A stretch of 64,000 nucleotides of DNA from Diplocarpon mali (GCA_024741835.1 JAENRP010000046.1:87163-151162), one strand, 5' to 3'. Positions 47,309-59,071 are shown, counted from the stretch's first letter. The notes: generated by a model from the sequence alone, not told the origin. Numbers and translations: made by a program.

Positions 47309-48160
47309 ATGGAGAATAGTAATAATAACTTTAAAGAGCGCCCTACTAGGGCTACTACTATAAGCTTCCTAATCGTGCTCCCTTACTCCTACTAAAGACT
47401 TATAGCGAAGTCGTTATACTTAAATATAGCTTAGAGCTTCTTAGCGCAGCAGATAGCAGGAGGATAATAACGCGCCTAAGACATTCGATATAGTAATACC
47501 CCTAAAAGGGAGCGCGCCTCCTCTCCTTCCTACCACCCCTTAGGCCGTAGTTCCTAAAATACTAGCAGTCCCCTTCGCAGCTCCCTCCTCCTATTGCAAG
47601 CTAAAGTAGGGGCTAATAAGGAATATATTATATAAGGGGTGCGTTTAGAGCTTCTTAGCTAGGAAGTCGGCTGGCGTATGCTTTAATAGCATAGTAGGAG
47701 TACGCTGCTTTTATTATATAAAGGGAAGCCACGCATACTAAGAGCTTCCTATTAGCGCCTTAAAGGCATAGGAAGATTATATATTTTTATTAAAGGAGAA
47801 TAATAGTGACTCTGCGGTACGTTCTTAAGCTCCCTTTAAGTGGTTTGCTACTAATAAGCAATTCAAGGCCTTGCCGCTACTAAGAGGAAGGTAAGAGAGG
47901 AGCTTCGGAAGGCGCGCTAGAAAGAGATAGAGGAGGTAGTATTATTAGAGGGTATATTAATTATAAGCTTTCTTATACTATAGCTAATAGCTTCCTAGAA
48001 CCAATTGGTCAGGAGCTCCTGCTGCTATCGATTATAGTACCTCTTAGCCTCGCCGCCCGCCTTGCAAAGGCTTTTAAAGCTCCTGCGGCTGCTCTTATTA
48101 TTGCTCCTGGCGTTGCTCCCTAGGCGGCTCCTAGGGCTATGCTACTAGAGGAGTCGGTTG
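47309..48160 (+). pseudogene. Antisense ORF remnant between pol and 3' LTR (element 2)
   Basis: Counterpart of the frame at 18360-19211. It starts at ATG 47309 (MENSNNNFKERPTRATTISF), runs opposite to gag-pol, and carries the same cysteine-bearing segment near 47640-47740. It is broken by stops at partly different positions. Presence in both copies shows it belongs to the element and did not arise in one locus. Confidence 0.55.
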
Positions 48161-48327
48161 CTTCTTAACGGGGACGCGCCCTTATATTATTCGCAAAGCT
48201 ATTAGAGGTTCTGATTATCTAAGGGAGTTGGTTTTAAGCCTCCCTATGTATTAGTATAAGGAAATTGAACCCTATCTTACGCTTCCTTCCTACTCGCTAT
48301 TATAAAGGAGATATGAAAGGATTATAA

Positions 48328-51300
48328 AGCATTTAAAATGCTAGCTTCTCGACTAGACCTCTTGCGTCTTAAAGGTTCAAAAGCTTAATAAAGCTTTTGA
48401 ACTTTTGTTAAGGAAGGTTTTTAGTAAGGCCATTAGCATACATATCCTTAGTAGGGAGATAGGCCATTTGAAAGCTCCCTTTTTAATGCTCCTATTATAG
48501 TTATATATTATATATATTAACGTATTAGAGCTTTATAGAAATCCTTTAAGAGTCTCTTATAATAAGCTGTATTATCTATTGATTATCGTAAAATATAGAC
48601 TATAGAGCTTCTACCTTAAGCTGTATTTCCTTAAAGAACTGTCTTAAAGCTATTATCTCCTTTGCTATATGCGCTACTCTTAGGAGCTTAGCCTCTATAG
48701 TAGAAGTAGTAACTGTCGGTTGCTTTAAGGCCTTCCAAACGATTGCTCCTTTAAATAGGAATATAATAAAACCGTAAGAGGAGCGCCTTATCTCTAGATC
48801 ATTTATAAAAGAAGTATCTAACGATACTATTAGGTTATTTAATCTGCTAAATCGACTATAAGTGATTCCTAGGAAGCGTATACTGAAAAGGTAGCGTATT
48901 ATCCAATTGATAGCTTTAAGGTGTTTAAAGCTTAGGTTTATATAGAAATGAGATAGCTAGGCGACTGCAAAAGCTATATCTAAGCGTAGTATAATAGCTA
49001 TATATAAGGCAAAGCCTACTTTTTCCTAAAACTCCTTAATTCTCAAGTAGGGAGCTATTTTGTAGTTCTTTTTAAGTTCAAAGTAAGGGAGCAGCGTACT
49101 AGGGAAACGCTTTATATTAAGGCCGAACCTCTTCGCCATCTTCTTAATATAAGCGTTATAAAGCAGAGTAATTATACCCTACTTCTTATCTTAAGAGACT
49201 CTTACCCCTAAGAACCACTTAACATCTCCTATAGCTATTAATTTGTATACTTCGCGCAGTCCCTCTATAGTCTTTTAAGCTTCTTTTATATAAGAGGAGT
49301 AGTATATTACTTATATATCGTCAATATAGAAGGCTATAAATATAGTTCTCTTTTTATTAATAAATATACAAGGCTCTTTACTAAGAGGGGTAAGCTTTAA
49401 AGACTTAAGAGTACTAGTAAAATCCCTGTACTAAAGCGCTAGGAAGTCTCAAAGGCTATATAAGGCGCGATCGAGCTCTACTACCTTATCTTTCTACTTC
49501 TAATTATCTAATAAGAAGCAAACAACTGGCGCGCTCTAAGGGTCTCTCTTAGCATTTATAAAGGCGTTAATAACGTCGAACTATCGGAGCTCTATATCGA
49601 ATTTAGCAGCTATTGCTATTATAACCCTGAAAGATCTTAATATAAGCGTTATAGCGTAAGTAGAGAAAATAGAAGCTTTCTCCTAAAGATCTCCCCTTAC
49701 TACAATTCTTAACCTAAAGCGGCTAATCTCCTTAGAGGAGCTTAGCTTATAGGTAAAGACCCACTTTAGTAGTATAGGCCTTATTATAGCCTCGCTTCTA
49801 TCGATCACTCTTTAGCAATTGCGCGCTTTTAAGTTCTTAATCTCAGTTTTAGCTCCCTCTTTAAATTGCTCTCTAAAAGGGTGATTTGCAAGCTCCTTTT
49901 AATAAGTTAGCGCTTTAGGAAGCTTATCTTAAGGTAGAATTAAAAGGGTAGAGTTTCCTTTAAAGCTTCTAGATTAAGTCGCTGTAGCAATAATGTAGTA
50001 TACTACTTTATACTCTTCTCTATTAGTTTTCGTAAGCTTTTAACTTAGCCAAAAGGTCGATATAAAGCTATTTACCTACTCTAACTAATATGTTTTAAGT
50101 TCTTTAAAGGCTAGTAGGAGATCCTTAACGCATATTGCATATATAGTATTCCCGCTCCCTCTTCTCCTTTTCGACCTATAAAGCAGTATAAGTACCATTT
50201 CCTACTCCTTATTAGGCTTTTTGCATTTTCAAAAGGCCCTTATATTAAGTACTTTAAGCTAAGCTTCTATTAGTTTTAAAGAGCTCCCTCTTTCAATATT
50301 ACCCTTAAGAGCTTCTATATCCTAGTATAGCTCCCGATCGATCGGTGCTTCTAATAAGAGCTAGCGTACTTCTTTACTAATTGCCTATAGTAGAGCTTCT
50401 AGTAATTGAAGGGCCTGCTTTTACCCTTGCGATTGCTTAGTCTATATAGCAACTAGAGGCCTGGTATTACGCTTCCTAGCGGAACTGGCATTTATAATAT
50501 CGCTTTCGATGCTCCTTCCAACTATTAATAGTTATCTTAAAGCGTTTAACCCTTTGCTACTAGGCAGCTGCTCCTAAGTAGCTAGAGTAGAAACGCTATA
50601 AGTAGCCTTATAAGGAACGACCGCCTTCGATAGATCTAAGCTTAGAGCTTCTATTAGTAATAGATTAATAGGCTTACCTCCTACCAGGTTATCCGCAGGC
50701 TGCTTGTCTAAAGCTCCCTCTATATTCTTAACGATTAACTTAGCGTCTTAAGCTTCCTCCTCCTCCTCTTTAATTATTTGCATAATCTCTTTAATAATTG
50801 GAAGCAGATGGCCAGCTACCTTTTTATACTCCTTAGAGTAGAATTTGGACTTATCGAACTTAACATTTCGGGAGATTATAACCTTTCAGAGCTTAAGCAC
50901 CTAGATCTTATATATATTAGTAGCGCAGTAACCAACTAGGTATCTAATATGCCCTTATAGCATAGTCTTAAAAGCTTTCTTATTCTTTAAAGCTTTCTAT
51001 TCCTTCGCCAATAGGTACGCGCGCGCTCTATACGCCTTTATACCCTCCTATTCTAGTCTTAAATCGGTAGTAAGCTTTATAGTAATCTGCGGATCATACT
51101 ACTTAAAGTATTATCTAAACTAGAGCTAAAGCACCTTATTTGGACTCTTCTATCCCTTGCGCTTTAATAGGCCGATATTATAAAGGTATATTATAGCTAG
51201 TACGGCTTTAGGCCATAGGTGCTCTAAGAGGTTAGCAGAGATTAGCATAATAAGTGCCTTTTCAATAATCTCTACTCTTGCTCTCTCGAAAGCTCCATTT

Positions 51301-53078
51301 AGTTTATAAATATAGGATAAAGTGACTTCTACCTCTATGCCTTTAGCTTTACACTACTCTTTATATTTCGATACTCCCTATAGGAGGAATACTAAAGTAT
51401 TATTATTGCTCTTTAAAATACATAGGGAGAGGCTATAATAGCGCTTCACCTATACTTTAAAAGATTAAAGAGCTTTTAAAACTAGCATTAAGGACTTATA
51501 GAGCAGAGTATATCTAAATAATTTCCTACTAAATTCATCCTTAATCAGAAGAAGCCAGCTTTCTAAGGAGAGGCTTAATATACTATAGTTAAATAGGTCT
51601 TAGGAGCACTTAAAGAACGGTCTTAAAGCTTTAAAATCTGACTCTCTCTTAGAAGGCTTTTGCTTAGCTTTTGCCTAAGCGCAAGCTTTATAATTGATTT
51701 ATAGCTTCCCCTTGATCTTTACCCCCCTTGCGTTTAGTATAAGCTTCTCAAGTGCCTTAGCTCCTAAATAGCCTAATTAAAGGTGCCAAATATCTGCCGA
51801 ATCGTTCCTAGCTCTTAGGAATATACTACTCCTTAAGGGTTTATATTAGCTTCGCAGACACTATTATAAAGTAGAGAAAGCTAGGCAAGTTGGTTAAGTA
51901 TAGTATAGCGAGTTAGGAGCGTTATAAAAGTTGATAGGCTTATATTCAAACACTATGACATTCGACTTACGCTCTAGCTACTTTATAACTATATTATTAT
52001 CTGCTATACCCCTTTAAAGCGTCGCATCTAGGCCTATATACCATACCCTAGCCTTCTTTAAAAGAGGCTTTAAGATAATATTAATATTAAACCCATCTAC
52101 AAGCGCTACGTTCCTAAGCTCTAAGTCTCCTCCATCAGCGAGAACCCCTTTTATTAGACGTATACCCTTCCCTTTTATTAGCAGACTCAAGCTCCCTACC
52201 TTTATATAGTCCTAAGGATATGCGATTTTCAATAATCTAAGAATTAAAAGCTCCTCTCAATTAATAAGGTACATCGCAGCGCAGTTATCAAGTAGAGTTA
52301 TATTTAAAAGAGCGTAAGGAGCTCTAAGGGTAGAGTATATTCCTAAGGTAAAGTCTTTAAAGAGAGCTAGATCTAAGAGGGCGGTAATAATCTTAGATTT
52401 GCCGCTCCTTAAAGCTTTAGTAGATATTCTTTCCTTAAATTAATCTATAAGAGCTTATTTAATATAAGAGAGCTTAGCTTAAAGCTCTCTCTATTCTAAG
52501 GAAGCAAGGTTTTTACGCATTCTTTTGACCTTATTATAGCTAAGAAGGTTTTAAAGCATACCTTCCTTAGCGCTAGTTAAGGCGTATTTCAGCCTATTAT
52601 ACTCCTCTAGGTTCTAGAAGTGATTTTTAACCTAAGGGTAAAGGCACTTTTTAACGCTCTCCTTAAGAGCCTTCTTCGCCTTGCCTTTACTTAATGCTCC
52701 TAGATTAGTATAATCGCCTACTCCTTTAAGCGAGGCGTATACTTTAAGGGTTACCTTTAATAAGGAGCTTGCGAGGCTTCGCTCTATTAAGCTTAAGAAC
52801 TAATTGATATAGTAGACTATATCTTTTCCATACTTTAGACCTAGCTTATTATCTCTAATAAGCTCTGCCTAGGTCTGCTAAGACTAAGTAGGAGCCTAGC
52901 AGTAAACCAACTATAGAAACTTTATAATCGCAAGAGAGCCTTGAACCTCTAGGATTCTATACGTTCGTACTTCTTAATAGATCTCCTTAAAGCTAATAAG
53001 CTAGGTCTTCGGGTCCACTTTGCTACTCCTTATTTTAAAGAGCTTATTATTATAGTCTTCCCGAATTGACTCTATTAT
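48328..53078 (-). pseudogene. Decayed gag-pol of copia element 2
   Basis: Mirror of the gag-pol remnant in element 1. The protease box is still legible near 52270-52300 (LLDNCAA). The reverse transcriptase catalytic box reads YIDD near 49325, so the two Asp codons that are mutated in element 1 are retained here. Stops throughout make it non-coding. Confidence 0.87.
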
Positions 53079-53869
53079 ACTAACCTCAAAGGGGGCTAGT
53101 TCCTTGCGCAAGTGCTCTATAATCTATTGAATTAATAGTTTCCCTGCTTCCTTATAATCATATTATACTACTCAAAGCAATATAGGGTATACTATCTTAA
53201 TAATCTAATAGTATAACTAAGTATAAGAGCTCCTATTCCTTTTCCACATTTCTATTAAGAGATTATATTATATTACTGCCATTTTATACTCTAGCTCTAC
53301 ATCTTTAGCTATTATCTTCGCAGGTAGTGGTAGAGCTAGCGTTTATTGATTAGTAGCTTCCTACTATTAGTATAACTTATAGTAGCTTTGCAATACTTTC
53401 TAGTCCTATCCTTTTACAATTTTTTCAAGCTGCAGCAGTTCTATTTCTAAATCTAGCAGATATAGAGCTTCGTTCTTATAAAGCAGAGCTTAGTTTCCTA
53501 TCTCTATAGTATACAGTTTAAGGTTATTAACCTATCTTAGCTTCTCTATATGCTTCTAAAGGCGCAGAAATTCGGCCTGAAACTCTAGCTTAATATACCA
53601 AATGCGCTATAACTTCCTATCCTAGAGTATAACTCTATTAAAACTAAGCTCCTAAGCTTCTTTTTACTAGTATTCGCTTATATTGACTAGGATAGTAGGA
53701 AGTATAGTATTAGTTAGCTAAGAGCGTTAGAACATTAAGTCAGGTCGTATAATATATATAAGCAAAGGAAAATAGATGAAAAATAGTAGTAAAACCTCTT
53801 TAAGAAGTCTTTAAACACAGTAGATTTTTAATCGTTTGCTCCTTAGGAGTTGCGAATAGTACTAATAAC

Positions 53870-54041
53870 TATTATACTATATTTAGAGGTAGATTCTCAA
53901 TAGTGGCAGAAGCTTATAAAATTCTACTCTAACTGTATACCTAAGCTCCCTTTATAGAAGTGCTCCGTGGCCACTTCAGGAGTACATTACATAAGCCAGT
54001 CCTCAGATGCCTCAGTGCCTGAGGCTCCTCATGGCGCAACA
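53870..54041 (-). repeat. 5' LTR, element 2
   Basis: Outer end (right) clean, ending GGCTCCTCATGGCGCAACA; inner end RIP-shifted (tattatactatatttagagg). Confidence 0.92.
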
Positions 54042-54046
54042 GTTTC
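54042..54046. repeat. Target-site duplication GTTTC (right copy, element 2)
   Basis: Exact match to 46845-46849; lies in exon 3 of the hydrolase gene. Confidence 0.9.
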
Positions 54047-54683
54047 TCTTTGGGAAAGATGTGATCTGTTTCTGCGGCGGCGATCGAAAGAGGTCCTTGG
54101 ATAGCTGCAAGCTCGTCTTCTTCGATAAAACTGGGGTTGTCAGGTTTAAAACCGCGATTGGAGTAGAAAACTTACGAAGGATGGGCAACAAAGCCGGCGT
54201 TGATTCCTTTGCCTGTTGGCAAGTATCTGGCGACGTATTTGGCGCCCTATTGCATATCAACAATGGCATCGCCCAGTTCCATACGACCAAGCTTACAAAA
54301 CAGTAACCAACAGCACCGATCTTTTCATATCCCTGATCTTGCAGGTACTTGATAGACTTATCAACAATCGGATCAACAGCCTCCCACGTATGCGGGTTAT
54401 TGCCCCCCGTTCCCTTCGTCACCCATGCCATGACATCGAAATCCGCCGGTCTGTTCAAGCTTAACTGGTCACCCTTGAACAGATCAGGAACCAGTGTGTA
54501 ATAACCGTTGGCAGCATACTGGTCGGCCATCAATTGCGAGTTGCTCCATATACCAATGACATCGGTGAGGAAGAGGATGGCCGTGCCTTTGTGAATTGTT
54601 TTACCGGTGGCTTCGGCGACATAGCCCTCAATGTTGTCAAATTTGATAGATTTTCCGGTTGGAGCACCTCTGATATTTGGCAT

Positions 54684-55137
54684 TAGTATTGTATGCTTAC
54701 ATATCTATTTTGAATTTCAGCAGGAAACCAAGTTAAGAAAGATTTAGGGACCTTGCCACTTACTCATGCTTAACGCCAATTGTACAGCACGTAGATGGAG
54801 GATAGGAAGTCATTGTTGGTTGATTAAAAACTAGTATATTATCTTCGAATTAAATATTCTCAAGGCAAGCTGAGTGTAAGTACTTGGATAGTGGAGATAT
54901 CATCATGGATGTGAGGGGTATCAGAGGTGGGGTATCATTACGTGGCTTGCTCCATCTTGGCGGTACGAAAGGGGTGTATATCCGAGTACAAGCTCCGAAG
55001 TAAGTGGGGCTATTTCAAGCGCGCGTGTATTTTGACGCGTGCGCCGCATACCCCTGATGAAATCGTACATTGAGATCTATATCGTCATTTGACAATAGGG
55101 AGTCCGTTTGAAGCTTACAACGCGGAATTGGGCTAAA
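54684..55137. promoter_or_regulatory. Divergent intergenic: hydrolase / mitochondrial uL23
   Basis: 454 bp between divergent start codons, holding both promoters. No repeats visible. Confidence 0.5.
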
Positions 55138-55948
55138 ATGCAGAGCGTTTCTAAAGCTGCCCCGGCCCGCGCAGGGCGATTTATTATGGGTTCTAAGGAG
55201 GTCTTCTTGTACGTTTATCCATTATCAAAGCTGGATTATTGCCATCTTGAAGGGATCACAGTATCGATAGAATTGATTGCCAGCTACCTGCTGCCAAAGC
55301 TGGAACACTTGACTCAGCTGATGCCCTTACAGACCAAACTTCACCCTTAAACTACTGAGAACCCCTCAACAACCTCCCACCTTCGCTTCCTTCGAGGTAC
55401 CTCTCAATATGAACAAGCTTGATTTGCGCGACTATCTCTGGAACGCTTACGGTGTGCAAGTGTTAGGAGTCCGGAGTTACATTCAGCAGCAGAAGGTACG
55501 CCAGGATAAGCCGGGTGCGAAGAGGATCCAGCCCAGGAAATGGTACCGACCGCGGGCTATCAAGAGAATGTTGGTCGAGCTGGAAAAGCCGTTTGTATGG
55601 CCCGAGGTGCCGGAGAATTTTGACGAGTACGGCTCACTTCCACTCTCCTTGTTTCATGATTGGCTTTAGGGATTGGGGATCTCCTTAAGACTGTGCTAAT
55701 CGTTTAGGTGGGATAAGGATACGTTTGATGCGGCGAAGGAGGATAGGAAGTCGCTTTCGGAGATGTACGAACCTGGGTTCAGGGAGAAGCCTGCGAGAGA
55801 TCGGAAGAGCATTGCGGAGCAGGCGAAGGCTATACTGAAGGGAGATGCATCATGGAGACCGGATGCGGTTCGTGATCAGTGGGAGAATGACGGAGAGGCC
55901 ATTGAGGTGGAGCAAGGTCTCGAGTTGCCGAAGCTTCAAGATAAGTGA
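55138..55948 (+). CDS. MRP20: Mitochondrial large-subunit ribosomal protein uL23m
   Basis: Component of the mitochondrial 54S subunit near the polypeptide exit tunnel. Three exons, 55138-55208, 55333-55626 and 55708-55948, give 201 aa. The N-terminus MQSVSKAAPARAGRFIMGSKEVFLPNF crosses the first intron (124 nt). The L23 core LLRTPQQPPTFASFEVPL, then MNKLDLRDYLWNAYGVQVLG and VRSYIQQQKV, is followed by a fungal-specific C-terminal extension with RPRAIKRMLVELEKPFVWPE and WDKDTFDAAKEDRKSL across the second splice site. I chose the ATG at 55138 because the reading frame upstream of it has no ATG nearby. Start context and length fit the family. The gene converges with the METTL4-like gene (114 bp between stops). 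Confidence 0.9.
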
Positions 55949-56062
55949 GATGACGGTTAGATGTCTTTGATACAAAGTTCAGTCACTGTATGGATATGGT
56001 TTAAGCGGGTGTGTACAAAGTTTTTGGACGCTTAGAAATGTACAAATGGTACGAATACCTTT

Positions 56063-57295
56063 TCAACTTTGACTATAATCAGGCCATACGCTTATGCTCT
56101 GAAACTTCAAAGGCTCCATGCCCCAGCTCCACCAACCAGCTGTCAGGTTCCGAGCAAAGATCTCGAGAGCCTCGTATTTGTCTTTCACAACTTTTTTGTC
56201 TACCCTGTTCTTCATCATCATTTCAAAGAGAACTTTTCCATTCGGCTTTCGAGAATGCAGGTCTGGCACGCCAATAATGACTCGTCTCATCACCTTACCA
56301 GTCGGATAGCCCCTCCTCCCAACAAGCAGAATCTCATAGGGTTTCCTCCACGAAGATTTTAAAGGATACACTGGCTCTCCTGATGTAGTTGTTTTGAGCC
56401 ACACCCATTCCTCGGCTAGTGTCACCCCCCATTTGTCAAACAGTCCTTCACTGGGGTCCAACAGCATATCGCGAAAATGCTCTTTGTTTGTGATCCACAC
56501 AGCTACAATGCCGTCGCCCGTAAGGTGATCAGCTAGTGGCAGTGAGCATAGTATGCCACGTATGTCCGCGGCATCGTAACAAGTGCGATAGTCCCCTTTC
56601 CGTTCGGCGGACCTATTTGGCCACGGAGGGTCCATTACGACGAGATCAAACTTGGGCGCCTTTTGCTTGAAGGAGTCGATAGTTTTCATGACATCGCCTA
56701 GGATGAAGGCTGCCTTGGGCGGCAGATAAAAGCTTGGTACCACGGTCTCGCGTGTTGCACCATGGGTTAAACGTACACACTGCTCCATCACATCCCGATT
56801 GATATGCACAGCTGTTATATTGTCCCAAGGCGGTTCAGGTAGAGCGTTCACAGAGCCTGCCGAGGATGTTGAGGAGCGATCTTCGAGCGTAGAATCACCT
56901 GCCCAATAATCCGGCGCATGACCGGAGATCACAGGAGAATCTTCCGAGCTCTCTCTCTTACGCTTCCTGGTGGGTGTCGAATGGTAGTATAATCTTTTCC
57001 CGCACCATTCTCCCGTATGGCCCTCTTTAACCTGGTCAAGAGCCAGCTCCAATATTTTGCGCAGCACCAGGTCTCGCAATGTGCATGTGTGAGGGAGCAG
57101 CTGTGCTCTCGCCTTCGCCGACTTTGGCTCCAGTGACGGGAGAGGGAGTATTGGAGGTTTGCAGGATATGAGTTTTCGTCTCATGAGCGGCCTTCCCTGG
57201 GCCAGCTCGATGGAGCGAGGGATGTCGATAAGTATGACTGTATTGTCTTTGTTCGTATAAAGAATACATGGACCATAACAGTCCTCGGAAGCCAT
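56063..57295 (-). CDS. MT-A70 family adenine-N6 methyltransferase, METTL4-like
   Basis: Single-exon, 410 aa. The catalytic MT-A70 domain starts near residue 170. The DPPW active-site motif (MDPPWPNRSAERKGDYRTC) is at about 220-224, followed by GDGIVAVWITNKEHF, EEWVWLKTTTSGEPVYPLKS and SSWRKPYEILLVGRRG, which is the METTL4 layout rather than Ime4/METTL3 (no CCCH or leader helix). The N-terminal 170 residues are less conserved, with the Ser-rich acidic stretch KRKRESSEDSPVISG. Characterised METTL4 proteins methylate adenine in U2 snRNA and possibly DNA; the substrate here is not known. Divergent from the LEU5-like carrier gene across 570 bp. Confidence 0.9.
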   Translation of the reverse strand: MASEDCYGPCILYTNKDNTVILIDIPRSIELAQGRPLMRRKLISCKPPILPLPSLEPKSAKARAQLLPHTCTLRDLVLRKILELALDQVKEGHTGEWCGKRLYYHSTPTRKRKRESSEDSPVISGHAPDYWAGDSTLEDRSSTSSAGSVNALPEPPWDNITAVHINRDVMEQCVRLTHGATRETVVPSFYLPPKAAFILGDVMKTIDSFKQKAPKFDLVVMDPPWPNRSAERKGDYRTCYDAADIRGILCSLPLADHLTGDGIVAVWITNKEHFRDMLLDPSEGLFDKWGVTLAEEWVWLKTTTSGEPVYPLKSSWRKPYEILLVGRRGYPTGKVMRRVIIGVPDLHSRKPNGKVLFEMMMKNRVDKKVVKDKYEALEIFARNLTAGWWSWGMEPLKFQSISVWPDYSQS

Positions 57296-57865
57296 TGGAG
57301 CCAGTCAAATAGAGCAATTATATATATCTATAGCGAGAGACACGAGATGACACGAGACGAAAATGGAAACGAAAACGCACGACGATGAGGGGCTGTATTG
57401 GGAGAGTAGGAAAGGAGGAAATTTCGTGAATAAGGAAAAGTCTTTAGGCATAAATCACGTGGGCTTCTATTACGACTTCATATTTTTCCGTCAGTTCTCA
57501 TACTACCAGCCTCGTTTGAGACTACTTAAGGACTCTGAAATATTGAAGATATATAACTGGGGGATGAACATATGCCCTCAACTCGGTTTTCGTCGGCTTG
57601 ACGGATGCAGCTCACTACCTAAAGATCACGGTGCCGAAGCCGGGATACGCTTAATGACGTCCCGCGGCTTGCGACAGGATTGTTGAAGTGCGACCTCTTG
57701 CACGCCATCATTTCCACTCGCCCGCAAACTTACCCACATTCACAGACCTCACGCCTACTCATTGAACATATCATACCTTACATATCCTCACGACAAAATG
57801 AATTCCAGATGATTTCTCCTTCTCCCGCGGATCGATAATACCTGCGAGCCTATGGGCGGCAAGGA
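57296..57865. promoter_or_regulatory. Divergent intergenic: METTL4-like / LEU5-like
   Basis: 570 bp holding both promoters; a TA-rich stretch (tatatatatctata) lies about 20 bp upstream of the METTL4-like start codon. No further sites recognised. Confidence 0.45.
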
Positions 57866-59071
57866 ATGCCCTCGGCCCTCTTGAACAATGCCTCTTCACC
57901 CGCGATGCTCAAGGAAACATCACGAGAGATGGACTTCGAAGCCCGCAAGAAAGAGCTGGCTATCTGCCCAACCGACGATGATGCGACAGCTCCAAAGACC
58001 AAAAAACCGCATAAGCAGAGTCTGGACTACATCTGGCGGACAGGCGTAGCAGGAGGGTTGGCAGGGAGCGCGGTTTGTTGATTCAAAATATTCTACAGAA
58101 GGGGGACGTATACTGATATTGCAAAGGCCAAAACGCTGGTCGCCCCTCTCGACCGGGTCAAAATCCTCTTTCAAGCCTCGAATCCCCGATTCGCAAAATA
58201 CACCGGTAGCTGGTTCGGCGTAGTAACAGCCATGAAAGACATCTATAAAGACGAGGGCCCCCGCGGCCTCTTCCGCGGGCACTCAGCAACCATTCTCCGC
58301 ATCTTCCCCTACGCCGCCATAAAGTTCCTCGCCTACGAGCAGATTCGCTCAGCCGTAATCCAATGCCCCGCGCACGAGACGCCTCTCAGAAGACTCCTCT
58401 CCGGCTCCCTAGCAGGCGTCACAAGCGTCTTTTTCACCTACCCTCTCGAAGTAATCCGCGTCCGGCTAGCTTTCGAAACGAAACGCAATGCTCGTTCCTC
58501 CCTATCAGACATCTGCAAGCGTATATTCAATGAAGCGCCGCCGCCTACAAAACCCATAACGGGGCCGACTGTTGTAGCTGTGGCGGCTGATACAGTCAAG
58601 GCCGTTGCACCCCAAGCTGGTCTTGCAAATTTCTATCGAGGGTTCAGCGCTACGGTCCTGGGCATGTTGCCATACGCAGGAATGTCCTTCCTAACTCACG
58701 ATACAGCTGGGGATTTCCTACGCTATCCTCTTCTAGCACCCTACACCACTCTCCCTGCCCCCGCGAGCTCACCACCAAATAAGCCCGCTCCTTTACGCTC
58801 CTGGGCCGAGCTCTTCGCCGGTGGAGTCGCAGGCCTGGTTTCTCAAACATCAGCATATCCACTAGAAGTCATACGTAGGCGGATGCAAGTTGGCGGCGCG
58901 GTGGGTGACGGACACAAACTCAACATTCCTGAGACAGCGAGTCTGATATTTAGAGAACGAGGAGTTATGGGATTTTGGATTGGCTTGAGTATTGGGTATG
59001 TTAAGGTCGTGCCTATGGTAGCGGTCAGCTTTTATGTTTATGAGAGGGGCAAGACATGGTTGGGGATTTAG
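57866..59071 (+). CDS. LEU5: Mitochondrial carrier protein, LEU5-like (coenzyme A carrier)
   Basis: Inner-membrane solute carrier (SLC25 family); yeast Leu5 is needed for CoA accumulation in the matrix. Two exons, 57866-58072 and 58127-59071, give 383 aa. Three carrier repeats are visible: GVAGGLAGSAAKTLVAPLDR (across the splice site) with VKILFQ; SGSLAGVTSVFFTYPLEVIR with VRLAFE; and GGVAGLVSQTSAYPLEVIRR with RMQVGG. Each has a Px[DE]xx[RK] signature. The middle repeat is extended by an insert rich in Pro, Val and Ala (ITGPTVVAVAADTVKAVAPQ). An out-of-frame ATG at 57852 precedes the start by 14 nt but opens only a 10-codon frame. Confidence 0.88.

Larger units (their letters stand above)
46850..54041 (-). 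mobile_element. Ty1/copia LTR retrotransposon, element 2, full-length, RIP-degenerate, inside a gene
   Basis: 7192-bp copy of the family at 12477-19670 in reverse orientation, with 172-bp LTRs (46850-47021 and 53870-54041) and GTTTC target duplication. Same copia order and the same dense TpA-type decay; no open frame of useful length. It lies within the third exon of the dienelactone hydrolase gene. Mutations differ from those in element 1, so the two copies were mutated separately after they were both in place. Confidence 0.95.
46669..54683 (-). pseudogene. Dienelactone hydrolase family gene split by copia element 2
   Basis: Alpha/beta hydrolase of the dienelactone hydrolase family. The 5' part is exons 54683-54297, 54246-54176 and 54130-54042; the 3' part is 46844-46669 beyond the retrotransposon (46845-46849 is the duplicated target). 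Without the element and one target copy the coding length is 723 nt (240 codons plus stop), so the gene was intact before insertion. The nucleophile motif GYCFG sits at the end of exon 1, the Asp in the AAAETDHIF block just before the insertion, and the His in VVHGFAV on the far side: the catalytic triad is physically split. No intact protein can be made unless the 7.2 kb were spliced out, for which there is no evidence. The flanking gene sequence itself shows no extra stops. Confidence 0.9.

Noticed and set aside
54012..54300. Extension of the hydrolase frame to 54012
   Set aside because: It reads through two introns in the wrong frame and enters the retrotransposon LTR.
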